DNA of 64,000 nt from the NCBI GenBank assembly GCA_033064195.1, contig JARBJD010000332.1, forward strand, positions 1-64,000, in the 5' to 3' direction. Positions within the stretch are counted from its first letter, which is position 1. The number at the start of each line of letters is the position of its first letter. Origin of the DNA: Blattamonas nauphoetae. Its lineage: Eukaryota > Preaxostyla > Oxymonadida. A program made the position numbers and the translations under genes. The notes below the pieces were generated by a model. The model was not told the origin of the DNA. It saw only the letters and a list, made by a program, of their open reading frames with translations, and searched no databases. Below, piece by piece: positions 12,151 to 22,878 of the stretch.

Positions 12151-13567
12151 ATGACTGGACTTCATTTCGTTGTTTTCAACTGGTGACCCTGCACAGACTG
12201 TCGACGGACGAACAGCCCTCTTTGAGTTGAATGAAGGCAGGACAACGATCCAATCCACATCGCCTCCGACACGCCATACACTTTGTCTCGTAAATCACGA
12301 AATGAAAACTCTCATGGACGACACCTTCTGTCAGATCGTCATTTTTCACGTTGTTCCATCCAAGAAATGAGCGATTCTCAATGAAATGTGGAAAATAATA
12401 TATGTGCGTGGAAAAAAATTAAAAATCACCTAAATATCGTTCAAGCGTTTAATAGACAGAGTACAGGTGAATTTTTGGATTTCAAGCATGATCGCGCTTG
12501 AAATGGTGTTTTTAAGATCAGCACATTTTTGCACACTTTTTGTTACAAAACATGTTCAAAGGCAGGGAAAGGATGCAAAACAACAAAAAAAGAGGTCTCT
12601 ATGTGAGACAACGGATATAAATCATCGATTAAAGAGAAAAACCGAAAAAAAGGAGACATTTCTGTGATGATCGAGACAACTACTATGTTTTTTTGAAAAT
12701 GAAAAAAGTTCACAAACGATGAGTTTCGGGATTGTAGACGATGAATTTTGATTGTGAGGACAATAGTCTTCGTGGATACTACGAACCCACGCATCCCTTA
12801 TTTGATTGAGAATCGCTCAAATCTCCCCACAACTTCGGAATGATCGTTTCATCAGATTGCCTCAACGAATCCACTTCACACTCATCCGATCAGGAAAAGC
12901 GCCCCAACGATCATCTCGATCCGTTCTTGAAGTCTCCAACCATTGTTCTTCCATCCAGCTTGGTCTGCTCGCAGCATCGTCGGAGAAGACATCATTCCAG
13001 CGCCTCAGTGGGGACACGTTACTCTGCTTTCATCCACGCCAACCACCACCATCCCGAAGAACGGGGACATTCTCCACTTTCTCGGCACGATACTGATGAC
13101 ACCATCGTCCGATTCAACCAACCCACATTCAAACTCGAGTTTTGGAAAATGTTGTGGAACTCTTCGAGCATGAACAAGAACGATGACAGACAACCAGCTG
13201 CAATGAGAGCACGACGTGAGAATGAGAGAGGGAAGCAACCAACCGTCGTGGAGAGAGATGAATGAGAAATACAAGCCCATTCCCACTTTGGAGAGATGAA
13301 CGAGAAGAAGAGATCCAATCAGGGCGAATCTCAAAAGAAACAAGAACATACTCAGGGTTGAATGGACGGAGGAAGATTAAAGAACACAGCGGAGACAGAC
13401 ACAATCTTTCTCACTCTTGGTTGGCCCATTCAAATGACTTCGGTCCCGACAAAATGATAAATAAGAGCAAGGGGTGTTGTATCTTCTTTTCGTGTTGTCA
13501 TCTCACGTTTTTCGGTTTCTTCATTCTTTTGACCCATAACGAGTGCTAATTCTCTGAATCTGAAAGA
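12151..13567. other. Mostly non-coding; one serine/histidine-rich open frame
   Basis: The plus frame 12840-13265 (141 codons, starting MIVSSDCLNESTSHSS) is rich in serine, histidine and arginine and matches nothing I know. The minus strand is open across the same stretch, so base composition may explain both. The 300 bp before 13568 is AT-rich and is the likely promoter of the next gene. Confidence 0.3.
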
Positions 13568-14641
13568 ATGACATCTTTTGAAGCAAAACCTCCATCCTCT
13601 ACTGATTCTTCTTGCCCTGGTATCTCCTCACACTGCTTTTCATGTTTAACAGACTGTTCTGATTTCCTGAATTGGGATGAAGAACAACTTGGATCTGACT
13701 TTGAAAAGACCGTTGTCTTTCGGTCTCTCGTTGCCACATTGACGTTGCAGCCTGAACTTGATGAATCTTTGGAAGCTAAAACCGTCAAGTTTCTGAAATT
13801 TGTGAGACCCCTGGATCGAAAATCACTAGATGCTTTTCTGGAAAGCCTTGGACCAACAACTGATGAATCTTTGACCAACTTCGTCCAGGATCTTAGAGTA
13901 CTCATTTCATCCGGCAGTCAAGTTATTACCACCGCAGCAATGGGGATACTCGATCATCTCATTTTTGTCAGCTCAGTTCAAGTTCAGCTTGCCCTCGTCA
14001 AAGCTGATCTGATCCCTCAACTCATCGTCACTCTCAATCCACTGGCTCTTTCATTCACAGAAGCAGTCGATATCCACACTTCTCTCATAAAAACCATATC
14101 TTGGTCTCTCTGGCTCGCAACTCGGATTGGTCTCAGACAACTCGAAATGGAAGATGACGATGGACAACAGTCTGTTCACGAGACAATCTTGAAGCAAGTT
14201 GTGACACCTTCGGAGAAATATATTTGCCATTTGTGCATGAACCGATATTCGATCATTGGTGGATTCCAATCTGATGACTTTCTGATGCTCCTCGCTCGAC
14301 TCCTCCAAATATCTCCTTTCTATCAACCGACAATGAGTGTTATAGTTACTATGCCCATCTTTCACTCGATCCCTAGTTGTCTCACATTCTTCGAAAAAGA
14401 GTTCTCAATCTGGTTTTTTATCGATTCAATGGTCGATTTCCAGCGAGAATGGAACAAAAAAAGGGGAGATTCTCGACATCTGTGGAAGAATGTTCACCGA
14501 ATGTTGAGAATGGAGGGCATCGAAGATGTGATTGATGAAAGGCTGCAAAACGACAAAGATCGATCGTACGGAGGATGGATTTCTGACAACTCGATCAAAC
14601 TGAACAACCTACAGGGCATGAATTTCCCAGAACATTGGTAG
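13568..14641 (+). CDS. FLNWDEE-family helical protein, intact copy, 357 residues
   Basis: A single uninterrupted frame from ATG 13568. Order of features: a serine/cysteine-rich start; the signature DFLNWDEEQLGSDFEKTVV (near residue 40); VATLTLQPELDESLEAK; SSGSQVITTAAMGILDHL (near 120); VKADLIPQLIVTLNPL; a middle block PSEKYICHLCMNRYSIIGG; and a C-terminal WKNVHRMLRMEGIEDVIDE. The pattern is all-helical, ARM-like. From memory this is an abundant multicopy hypothetical family of oxymonads; its function is unknown. There is no membrane span or signal. Two broken relatives lie upstream (9367 and about 11635), so the locus has amplified locally. Confidence 0.85.
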   Translation: MTSFEAKPPSSTDSSCPGISSHCFSCLTDCSDFLNWDEEQLGSDFEKTVVFRSLVATLTLQPELDESLEAKTVKFLKFVRPLDRKSLDAFLESLGPTTDESLTNFVQDLRVLISSGSQVITTAAMGILDHLIFVSSVQVQLALVKADLIPQLIVTLNPLALSFTEAVDIHTSLIKTISWSLWLATRIGLRQLEMEDDDGQQSVHETILKQVVTPSEKYICHLCMNRYSIIGGFQSDDFLMLLARLLQISPFYQPTMSVIVTMPIFHSIPSCLTFFEKEFSIWFFIDSMVDFQREWNKKRGDSRHLWKNVHRMLRMEGIEDVIDERLQNDKDRSYGGWISDNSIKLNNLQGMNFPEHW

Positions 14642-15009
14642 AAACATGAAAGAACCACCAAACATTTCGAACGATCTCTGACTTCCTTTGGACAACAAAA
14701 ATTGTCTGATGAGGGGCGAGATTGTTGAATGGTTGTTTAAGTTTGAGAATCATTCGTTTTTACTCAAAAGAGAAAATAGGAACAGATCCGTGATTCTGAT
14801 CAGGCCCAGGATCCATTTCTTTCGACGTCACTCCATTGATTTGAAGCTATCCGGAACGACTACCTCGATCTCTCTCTCAAAAGCCTTTGAAAATACAAGA
14901 CAGACAAGTAGAAGTGGGAAAATCAAGATGGGAATCCTGGAGTGAGCTGTGATTTTGCTTCAAGAGCGGGTAAATAATAATTACGGGCCAGATCAATCAT
15001 TCACTTTCA
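14642..15009. other. Spacer; no gene seen
   Basis: Contains only a short plus frame (14688-14945) without recognisable content. The last 100 bases probably hold the promoter of the next gene. Confidence 0.4.
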
Positions 15010-17470
15010 ATGACGCAAATGTCTCAAGAAGACCTTCTTCTACCCGTCTTTGAGGACCACCCTCGTGTGATCGCCTGATTTTTTTCTTCCTTTTAGGTGA
15101 ATTCATCATCAAAGACAGGCACCGTTTGAAAGTACCGGACATCAAACACTTTCTTCAAGAAAAAGGTGTCAACAACCCCGTTCTCTCTCAAAACCAACCG
15201 ACTGACGCCTATTTCACTTTGAAAGTTGACGATTCTCAGCCCAGTATGGATGCCATGACTCAACTCTTGAACGATGGCCCGTGTGTCGCCGTCCACACTT
15301 CCAACAGCTTGTGCGATTATCCCGTCACGATCCTTCCCCGCCTCGCCCCAAAGAGCCTGCTCTTCACCACCGATACCCTCACTCTCTCACACTTCTGGGA
15401 TTCACCACAAACAACCCTTCCTCAAAATGTCACCATCCTTCCTCTTCCTCAATACGACGGATCAGACGCATCTGTCGTCATCTTCTCCGACAGGGAGACC
15501 ATAAAGAGAGTCCACGAGTCATTTCCCAAAGTTTTCGCCAGATTCTACCCGAACCAAGACCATTTTGGGAATGTAATCAAAATGGAGATCACCGCCTTCT
15601 CCCTTCCTTCCAAAGATCTGTCCTGTGATGAGAAGGCGACAATCGTCAACTTACTCAACCCGACAATCAGCGAAGAGATCACCAAAGCCATCCAGCCTCA
15701 CTTTCCAGTCGTCGAAGCGAAGGCCTTGCTGGTATGGAAAAACATTCTGGATGCCATCAAGTCCACATTCAACTCATCCGAAGGGGAAGGGACGAAGGAT
15801 GACTCCACAGTGAAGAAGACTTGCTTCAAAGTTCGTCTCACTCCCTTTCTCTTCGTCCATTGTCACATCAACGAAATCGCAACAGTGTTGAACTGTGAGT
15901 TCAGAATCGTCCGATCTCTCGGAAACATCGGAGGTGACGTCTCATTCACTTTCAAGTTCGCAACACTCAGTCCGATGAAGTTGGTCAAGGACACTGTCAA
16001 GAGTCAAACATCACACCAATCGTCTCCTCACCCCAAGATTTCTATAACATTCCAGCCATCGTTTCAACCTCCTGTCCAGCCCACCTTGCATCCAACAACA
16101 AGAGACCGACCCGTATCAGTCCCTCCGACTTTGTCTGCATGGCCCTCTCCATTGTCTGCTGTTCCTTCGCGTTCTCGGAACCCGTCTCCTCCAGCCATGG
16201 TCGCCACCATTAGCAACGAGCTCGCTCTCCTCAAAACCCCAAATGTCACCAGTCGCTCTCACTCCATCTCTGAGTCGTCTCCTCATCCTTCTTCGACCGG
16301 ATCCAATCATTCCGCCGTCTCCTCTTCCAGCACCACTGATCCGAGACTCAATCCAAAAGCGACCACATTCGTTCCCAGACGCTCACAACAAACTCCAACT
16401 TCCAACCCTTCCACAAGTCCCGCCCTCCCCCACTCAGCTGTCACCATTCCCTTTCTTTTCCCAAATCATGTGACTTCTCGCTCTTCCTCTCCCACCGACC
16501 ACCATCCTCAAAATCCATCCACCTCCATCGCTGATCCCAGCGTCGTCGATGATGGAGATCATAGTACCCGGATAAACCCGTTAAGTCGGATAAACCCGTT
16601 ACCAACATACCCCACTTCATATTGATCCTTTAATTCTGACGACTGATATGTTGTGTGGAAAAGAAAGTAATCGGTAGAATTCTGAAATGATTGGTCTCTT
16701 GGTTAGATGTTTGATCGAGGTCTATGGGTCATTTCAAATCGATGAATGACCAGCCACGACACCCTGCATGTGATGCTGAGTACAAAGAGGTTGCATCTCA
16801 CTGTACCATCCCTTGGACGCCTGGGAAGACATTGGCTAAGTTCCGAGCACATTTCGACTTACATTTTTCTCATTCCATTTCACAATCATTCTTTCAACAG
16901 TAACTCCTATTTTAAAAATAATGAAGAGAGTAATGAACGGGAAGTGGAAGGATACTTTTAGTGAAGAGGGGGGACTGCTATGCTCATGTGGAATGGTTAA
17001 CGGGTTTATCCGCTCTAACGGGTTTGTCCGGGTACTATCAGTTCGATGAGGAAAGTGAGAAACTGCCTCATGATGATCGTGACAGTGATCAATTTGATGA
17101 TGATTTGGACACATTGTCTGATGTCGATGTTGATTTGGGCACACCGACACTTGATGTGGATGGGGAAGAGCGACATCTTTTCGATGATGATTTCGCTGGA
17201 ACCGCTTTTCGGGGAGAAGACAGTGATGGAAGTGAACAAACGGAAGGAGAAACAGAAATGATGGAATCCGACGAATTCGATCTTGATCAATTCAGCCCAC
17301 TCAGGTCTGGGTCGACTTTTGTCGGTGACTTTTGTGACGATGATCTCAGAGACAATGATACCTGTGAATGCGACAATAGCAACGACGGGTCCGATTTCGA
17401 CCAGCTCGTCGAACTCGACGATGATGACGATGAAACCCGAAGTTTTTCTGCTATTTCCGTTTTCTTTTGA
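15010..17470 (+). CDS. Unknown protein with Pro/Ser-rich middle and acidic tail, split by an insertion
   Basis: I take ATG 15010 (MTQMSQEDLLLPVFEDHP) as the start. A 32-nt intron, 15065-15096, joins it to EFIIKDRHRLKVPDIKHFL. About 300 residues look globular. Next come about 170 residues rich in Pro, Ser and Thr, and then SVVDDGDH at 16560. There a 476-bp element (16562-17037) interrupts the frame with a TCA target duplication. Taking out the element plus one TCA copy leads in frame into an acidic tail (QFDEESEKL... ending SVFF) that stops at 17468-17470. As the sequence stands, the frame instead runs into the element and stops at about 16624. The family is not recognised. A folded head followed by an S/T/P linker and an Asp/Glu tail suggests a nuclear or scaffold protein, which is only inference. 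Confidence 0.65.
15065..15096 (+). other. 32-nt spliceosomal intron
   Basis: Starts GTGTGATCG and ends with a T-rich run and TTTTAG. Removing it joins an ATG-initiated exon to the long frame without a stop. It is the same size as the intron at 33774-33805. Confidence 0.6.
16562..17037. mobile_element. 476-bp MITE in an exon, TCA target duplication
   Basis: Terminal inverted repeats begin TAGTACCCGGATAAACCCG on the left and TAGTACCCGGACAAACCCG on the right. Each holds two tandem copies of an 18-bp word (CGGATAAACCCGTTA type). The flanks carry TCA duplicated (16559-16561 and 17038-17040). There is no coding capacity of its own; minor frames inside are chance. Excising it with one TCA restores the host frame. 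The end sequence resembles that of the larger element at 48866-51232. Confidence 0.82.
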
Positions 17471-17842
17471 ACTATCTTGCAATGATCCCCTTCCGTATTT
17501 AATGACATTCACGACTTCCTCCTTTTCAAAGTCTTTCATCATACAGTCATGGACACAAGTTCATTGCACCGCCAGTCCAGACACTTTTTTTCCAGTCATT
17601 TTTTTTCATTTTATTATTTATTTCATCGTCTAAAAAGAAATTTGAAGAAAGAAAAAACCAGAATGGATTATCGGTTATATTTCGGTCAGGGTGAACATGA
17701 TTATGATATCATTGCGGAATCAAGCAGAAGAATGAACAACATCTTCAATGCGGTAGAACAGAAGAAGACAAAGAAATGAAAGGAGTCAATTCGCACAATG
17801 AGTAAATAAAGGGTCTGATCAACGCCATCAAAATCGGGACTC
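17471..17842. other. Intergenic, with a small open frame
   Basis: A 38-codon plus frame at 17663-17779 (starting MDYRLYFGQGEHDYD) has protein-like composition. It could be a small gene or a detached exon. Otherwise AT-rich and presumably the promoter of the SPRY-like gene. Confidence 0.3.
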
Positions 17843-18679
17843 ATGGCTGTATATTTCTTTAATTCACAATCACCACACGATCTGATACCAGTACTGTTTG
17901 ATCGCATTCCTCCATCGACGAAATATCTGAATATCTTCATGGAGAAAATGCGCCACCTGTCGAAACGTGAGCTCAGATCTCTCCCAACGTACCATTGGCA
18001 GCCCTCATGGTTCAACCCCACCATCTTTCCAATGGTGGAGACATCGTTCCAGGAGCCTCTTCCGCCGTTTGTCACTTCAGACTCGATTTGTGGACACGAA
18101 AGAGTCATCTTTCGGGCATCCAATTTCCAGACCATCTTCTTGAACAAATACGCTCTTCCAGGGTGTCTCACGCGTGTTGATATCCTGTTCGGTGTTGGAC
18201 TGATTCGGAACATTGTGGAACCGCGCAGTTTTCAGACCTTTCATGTCGCCGCCGAAAGTCTGTCTAACGCAGAGTGTTTGACAAGTTGGCCAACCAATCC
18301 CCCACCCTCGACCTCCGCCCGTGTGGGAAGAGCAGCAGACTCCATGCGATACTGTGGGAATGGAGCACTGATCCACGCATCTCAAAGCGTCGCCCGTTCC
18401 GACCCGTGGAAGGTGCAGACTTCGCCGGAGAATCCATCGTTCGGCTTTGTCGATGTGGGCCTGGAAATTGATCTCCGGCATGATCGACCATCGACTCTGC
18501 GTGTGTTCGGGAACAAGGAAGAACAGCGAACCGTGTTTTATGATGTGCCTCGTTGCCCGATGCGTATCAGTGTCCGTCTGGGAGAAACGGACTCGACTGC
18601 CACACTGATGAACTTTGGACATCAAGAGGAGGGAACCGAAATGCAGAGATGGTTGTTTTATCAATTCAAAAAGTGGTAG
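17843..18679 (+). CDS. SPRY/B30.2-like domain protein, 278 residues
   Basis: A single frame from ATG 17843. The second half reads like the SPRY-like domain of oxymonad receptor-associated proteins. In particular, VGLEIDLRHDRPSTLRVFGN followed by an Arg/Thr/Val/Phe strand and VPRCPMRISVRL corresponds to the family pattern 'colourless ligand surface, RPSTLxFFxNG, P-x-S-V-R'. The first half (PTIFPMVETSFQEPL, NFQTIFLNKYALPGCL) would be the earlier strands. SPRY domains bind peptides; the partner is unknown. No kinase or membrane part is present. A strong hairpin follows directly after the stop. Confidence 0.65.
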   Translation: MAVYFFNSQSPHDLIPVLFDRIPPSTKYLNIFMEKMRHLSKRELRSLPTYHWQPSWFNPTIFPMVETSFQEPLPPFVTSDSICGHERVIFRASNFQTIFLNKYALPGCLTRVDILFGVGLIRNIVEPRSFQTFHVAAESLSNAECLTSWPTNPPPSTSARVGRAADSMRYCGNGALIHASQSVARSDPWKVQTSPENPSFGFVDVGLEIDLRHDRPSTLRVFGNKEEQRTVFYDVPRCPMRISVRLGETDSTATLMNFGHQEEGTEMQRWLFYQFKKW

Positions 18680-18682
18680 GTC

Positions 18683-18748
18683 AGGGGAGTTGTTGAGGAT
18701 ATCTGCGTCATTGGATTTGATTACGCAGATATCCTCAACAACTCTCCT
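18683..18748. repeat. 26-bp perfect-but-one hairpin in 3' region of SPRY gene
   Basis: Left arm 18683-18708 (AGGGGAGTTGTTGAGG...) pairs with right arm 18723-18748 with one mismatch. The loop is 14 nt. It begins four bases after the stop codon. It could be a 3'-end or mRNA stability structure, or a tiny palindromic repeat. Confidence 0.8.
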
Positions 18749-18749
18749 A

Positions 18750-19113
18750 GTCTACTGTTTTCTGAATTGGGATAACAATCATCTCGCTCCTCTCGATTGC
18801 CCACCCATTCGCAGTTCACCTCACTGTCTTCATTATTTTCGGATTTCGTTTCAAAATGAGATCAATTTCAAGATTTTTGACTATTTAATCCGATTACAGC
18901 TTTTGATGTCAATCGAGTCCGATCTAACCATTCAGGCACCTTTTGCACAAATCGCAACTTAAATCGGTTATGGAAGAGCAGTTTTCATGAAGTATGCGAT
19001 GAATGAAAATTGAATGACGTGAAAGAACGAACGAATGAACTGTTAGTGATTTCCCCTTCCTCTCTCACCATTCGGAGTCCTCTGATTCATCAAGATTCTG
19101 ACTCAATGTCCGA
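18750..19113. other. Intergenic between convergent genes
   Basis: AT-rich; lies between the stop of the SPRY-like gene and that of the minus-strand gene. No supported feature. Confidence 0.4.
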
Positions 19114-21258
19114 CTAATCATCCTCATCCGAATCATCGCCATCCATCATGTCGAAATTCACGCCCTCTTCCTTCTCCATCGCATGGATCACATCAAAAAG
19201 ATCGTCGGTTTCCAGCGGTTCACGACACGTCGTTCTGGCTTCGAGTGCATCTTCAAACCCACATTCGCCCAGTCTTCTTCTTCGGAGCACCCATCTGTCA
19301 GTCTCGTTCTCTCGCATATCTTCGTCTTGTTGGTTCATGCCTTCGAGTCGTTCCTTTAACATATCCTCGTCTTCCACTTCCGTCATCCATGCTGTTTCCC
19401 ACAATTCTCGTTCTGTGCTCACCTCTCGTCCACGTTGAGTTTCGTACTGTTCCAGATCAGTGAATGTATTGTTGAGCTTCGTGATCGTGCTGGTGACGCT
19501 CCAAATGTCGTCCGGATCCAACTCCAGACAACTCTCTTTCGGAAGAATGAAGGCAAGGTAGTATTTGGCGACGTCTACGACTCTTTCGACACAAAGAGAG
19601 GCAGGTGTGGATTCTGTTTCGGTATCACACTCATCTTCTAATTTAGTGTCGAGAAGAAGAGTGATCACCGAAATCAGATGGAAGTGAAAGCGTGCATTCG
19701 ATAGAGGGACAGTTTGTGGTTGGTGGACGGAGAAGAGTCGGGCAAGAAGATCGTGCTCGAGGAATGAAACAACGTCGACATATTGGGTCGAAATCAGCTT
19801 CTCGAGAAAGATGAGATCGCTGGCATAATCACTTTGGAATTTTTGTCTCGACTCAACGAGAAGACTTGTCAATTCCTTCATGTCATCGAATGCCGATGTG
19901 ACAATGGAGGAGAGAGAATAGGGCCCTGCTTCGAGACTGTCAGTAAAGAGAGTCCAGGAGATGTTGATGATTTCAATAATATACCACCGATCATCAGGTG
20001 TTGAGTTGTCCGAATCGACATTGCAGAATGTTTTGATTAATTGCTTCGCTAAGGGAATCAATTCACAATCTATCACGAGCTGATGATGGAAATGAGGAAA
20101 AAAGTGTGATACATCTGAGTCCGTTGAATTAGGAGCATTGAACAACATGTTTCGAAGAAGAACCATCATCAGATGTAGAAAGTGCATTCTGTGAATTAAG
20201 AGGCATGAAAAGGAATAAAATAGAATACTCTGAAGCTATGGACTCCTTTGGAAGAAAGTTGTTCATCATGTGAAGCTTGTTGGAGATCGTTTGGCAAAGT
20301 CGTTTTGGGAACAATATTCGATGATGAGAGTCAGTAAGTCGTCGGGATAACATCTTGAATCGAGAGAGAAAGGCGATTTCATGCGGTAAGTCAGATGAAA
20401 GCTGCGCGAGAGGTGAGAGTGAAGACGTTGCCAATCTCAGACACGGTGAGAACACCATCGGAGTCAACACTTTCAAAACTACTGTCGACGGTGGTTGTTG
20501 TTCAAATATCTGAAATATGTCTTGAATAAGGGTCTGGTTCGAGGAAAACAGAGTCTGTGAGACTTTGAGATCAGTGGACAAGATTTGGAGGCATAATCCA
20601 CTCTGAATGGATGAAAAATGAAGGATGGAATAACAAAATACATGTTTCAGGACTTCTTTCGACGTGCAATGTTGAAGACAACGAAGCAAGAACGATGCGA
20701 TCGACGATTGAGCTATCTCCATCCACACAACAGACGAAGATTCAACTGTCAATACGATGAAAAAATATCAAAAATGAGAGGAAGGTACGGAGAATGAGAA
20801 CAAGTTTCGGGAGTTCTTCCTGAGATGAAGTGTGTGACGAAAGAATGAAGAACAAACTGGACATGCTTCTGGCTTTGAAAGGTCACAAAAGACAGCAAGA
20901 TATTGAACACAGTTTAGCTCAATCATTGAATCAACAAGATTTGGTGATTCTGATTCATCAAAAGATGAGAGAAATGAACGAAGTTTCAGACGAGATGCCA
21001 TTTCGAGTAGACTTTTCAAAGAAGTCAAGCGAAAACCAAGATGCGGTCCAGACAACAGATGAAGAAGAGATAGGACCTGATTATAGGGACAGTAGTGGAT
21101 AAATAGAGTAGAAAACAGACTGGATTGTTTGGTTCAGATTCTTGGTGAATCGTTCGATCAATAGTTGATACGGTCTTATTTATCTTTGATTGAGGAGAGA
21201 AATTGACGGAGGTATGATCCACCTGTTCGTTCTGCATGGAGTTGGAACCTGAGGACAT
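19114..21258 (-). CDS. Helical-repeat protein with acidic C-terminus, several exons
   Basis: I place the start at ATG 21258 (MSSGSNSMQNEQVDHTS) with tentative exons 21258-21110 and about 21055-20770. The well-supported part is 20752-20229 joined to 20188-19114 by a 40-nt intron (20189-20228, GTATTC...TTCACAG), which keeps the frame: IAS-E-MHFLHLMMVLL. The protein is leucine-rich, all-helical, and looks importin/HEAT-like. It ends in a charged, acidic tail (…EEGVNFDMMDGDDSDEDD). An acidic tail after helical repeats suggests a nuclear transport or chromatin role, but no motif proves it. The exons at the 5' end are uncertain. Confidence 0.65.
20189..20228 (-). other. 40-nt spliceosomal intron
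   Basis: On the minus strand it starts GTATTCTATT and ends TAATTCACAG. Both neighbouring long frames join in phase through it. Confidence 0.7.
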
Positions 21259-21273
21259 GATCGCCCCATCGTA

Positions 21274-21594
21274 CAGGGTGAGTGAAAAGTAACCTGTTCT
21301 AAGGGTTGATCAATGTCTTTTGTGAAAAAGTTGAAAAACAAGAGTTTCAAGATGTGAAGTGAGACAAGAATGATTATTAAGTCTCATAAGCACCCGTTCG
21401 TCGTAGTGCCTGACGTAGTGGCAAACGAACGATTTGACATCATTCGTATGCTGAATTGATCTAGATAAGAAAGAAATCCGTAAATGAGGTTTTGAGCAAA
21501 CAGTACGGCAACGACTATCTCAATGTGACGTTTGTTTTCGAAAAGAAGGAAAAAAACACAATTGTGGGATGAAGGTTACTTTTCACTCACCCTG
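21274..21594. mobile_element. 321-bp mariner-like MITE with TA duplication
   Basis: Inverted ends CAGGGTGAGTGAAAAGTAAC at 21274 and the complement finishing at 21594. TA lies outside both (21272-21273 and 21595-21596). No coding frame. The end sequence is of the Tc1/mariner kind and is shared, with changes, by the solo end at 7681-7702. Confidence 0.85.
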
Positions 21595-22878
21595 TAATCC
21601 CCAAGGAGGTGGGCCATGAACAGTCCGACGGAAATGATCAGTCTCAATACCACCCACACTCGCAACCTTCACACAGGATGGTTTTCTGCTTCGAATGCAG
21701 CGTATACAAAAAAGCAGAACATCACTTCGTCAAGAACTTTCGATGGTGATACATTTAACGGATGCTATCCTACCTGATCCGACGATCAAGGTGAAGGCGG
21801 CGCGTTATACATTCTTGCTGATGAAATCGAAGTTAACATCACTTCGTGCACGTTCACCAACTGCCACGCAAATCTTGGTGGGGCCATCAGAGTGGATTGG
21901 TTATATGAAGTGGCAATGCTCATTAACCAATGCACATTCCATAGCTGCTACGCAAAAGAACTAACAAATGTTTATCGAAGCCATAATGGTGGAACAGACA
22001 CGATCAAGAACTGCACCTTCATCAATTGCTCAGCTCCGACCGACGGGACTCTCTTCTTCATTTATTCCTGCCCAATTCTCGTTTCTGGTTGTCCTTTCAC
22101 GGAATGCAAGGCAACAGTTACAAGTCACTCCGTTCTCGAGACCGTTTATCACAACGACTTCCTGCAGGATCTGCTGATCTCCAACAGCTCCATTCTGGCT
22201 TGCGAATCCAAGGTCGGACCACATCTGTTGTTTGTCCAAAATTGTGTGTTCCGATCACTCGTCTTCCATCAATGCACGACCGACGATGCAGAATATGGGG
22301 ATGTCAGAGGAGGGGCGAAATACGCAGATCTTCCCTCGTATTCTTCGAATCACATGCCCCATTTCGAACAAGAAACGGCAGAACTGGATCAGACTATCAA
22401 TTTCACGCCATGGAAAGTGACAGACTTGGGAGAGGATGAGGAAAACTGTGGATTCGACGGTAAGTGCCAGACTGTTGCGTATGTGCTCACATTGTGCACT
22501 GCCAAAAATCAAGCCAGAACTGCCTATGCAATGCAAGCGATCACACTCCTCGATGCAACACACTCCATCCCAGCTGTTGCCTTGGAAGATCAAGCAATCC
22601 AGATCCAAGGAGAGAAGAGCGGGACTGCTTACAACACACAATTCACTGCGTCCGATCCCTCATCCACCTTCCTGTCGGTAACCACTGGCCGATTCTTTGT
22701 GAAAGATCTGCATCTGCTGGCGTTGAGTGGAGGAGTGTTTCTGGAGGTGACAGGGACGGGAGAAGGGAAGGTGGCAGGCTGCATGATGGACACAACGTTG
22801 ACAGGAACGATGAGCACAGCTTTCGTAACTTGCACGACCGGAACACTGACCATCGACTCATTTTCATTCACTGGATTG

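Noticed and set aside
17046-17261. Methionine/isoleucine-rich plus frame after the 476-bp element
   Set aside because: It is the out-of-phase reading of the Asp/Glu-rich tail, which joins in frame to the gene upstream once the element is discounted.
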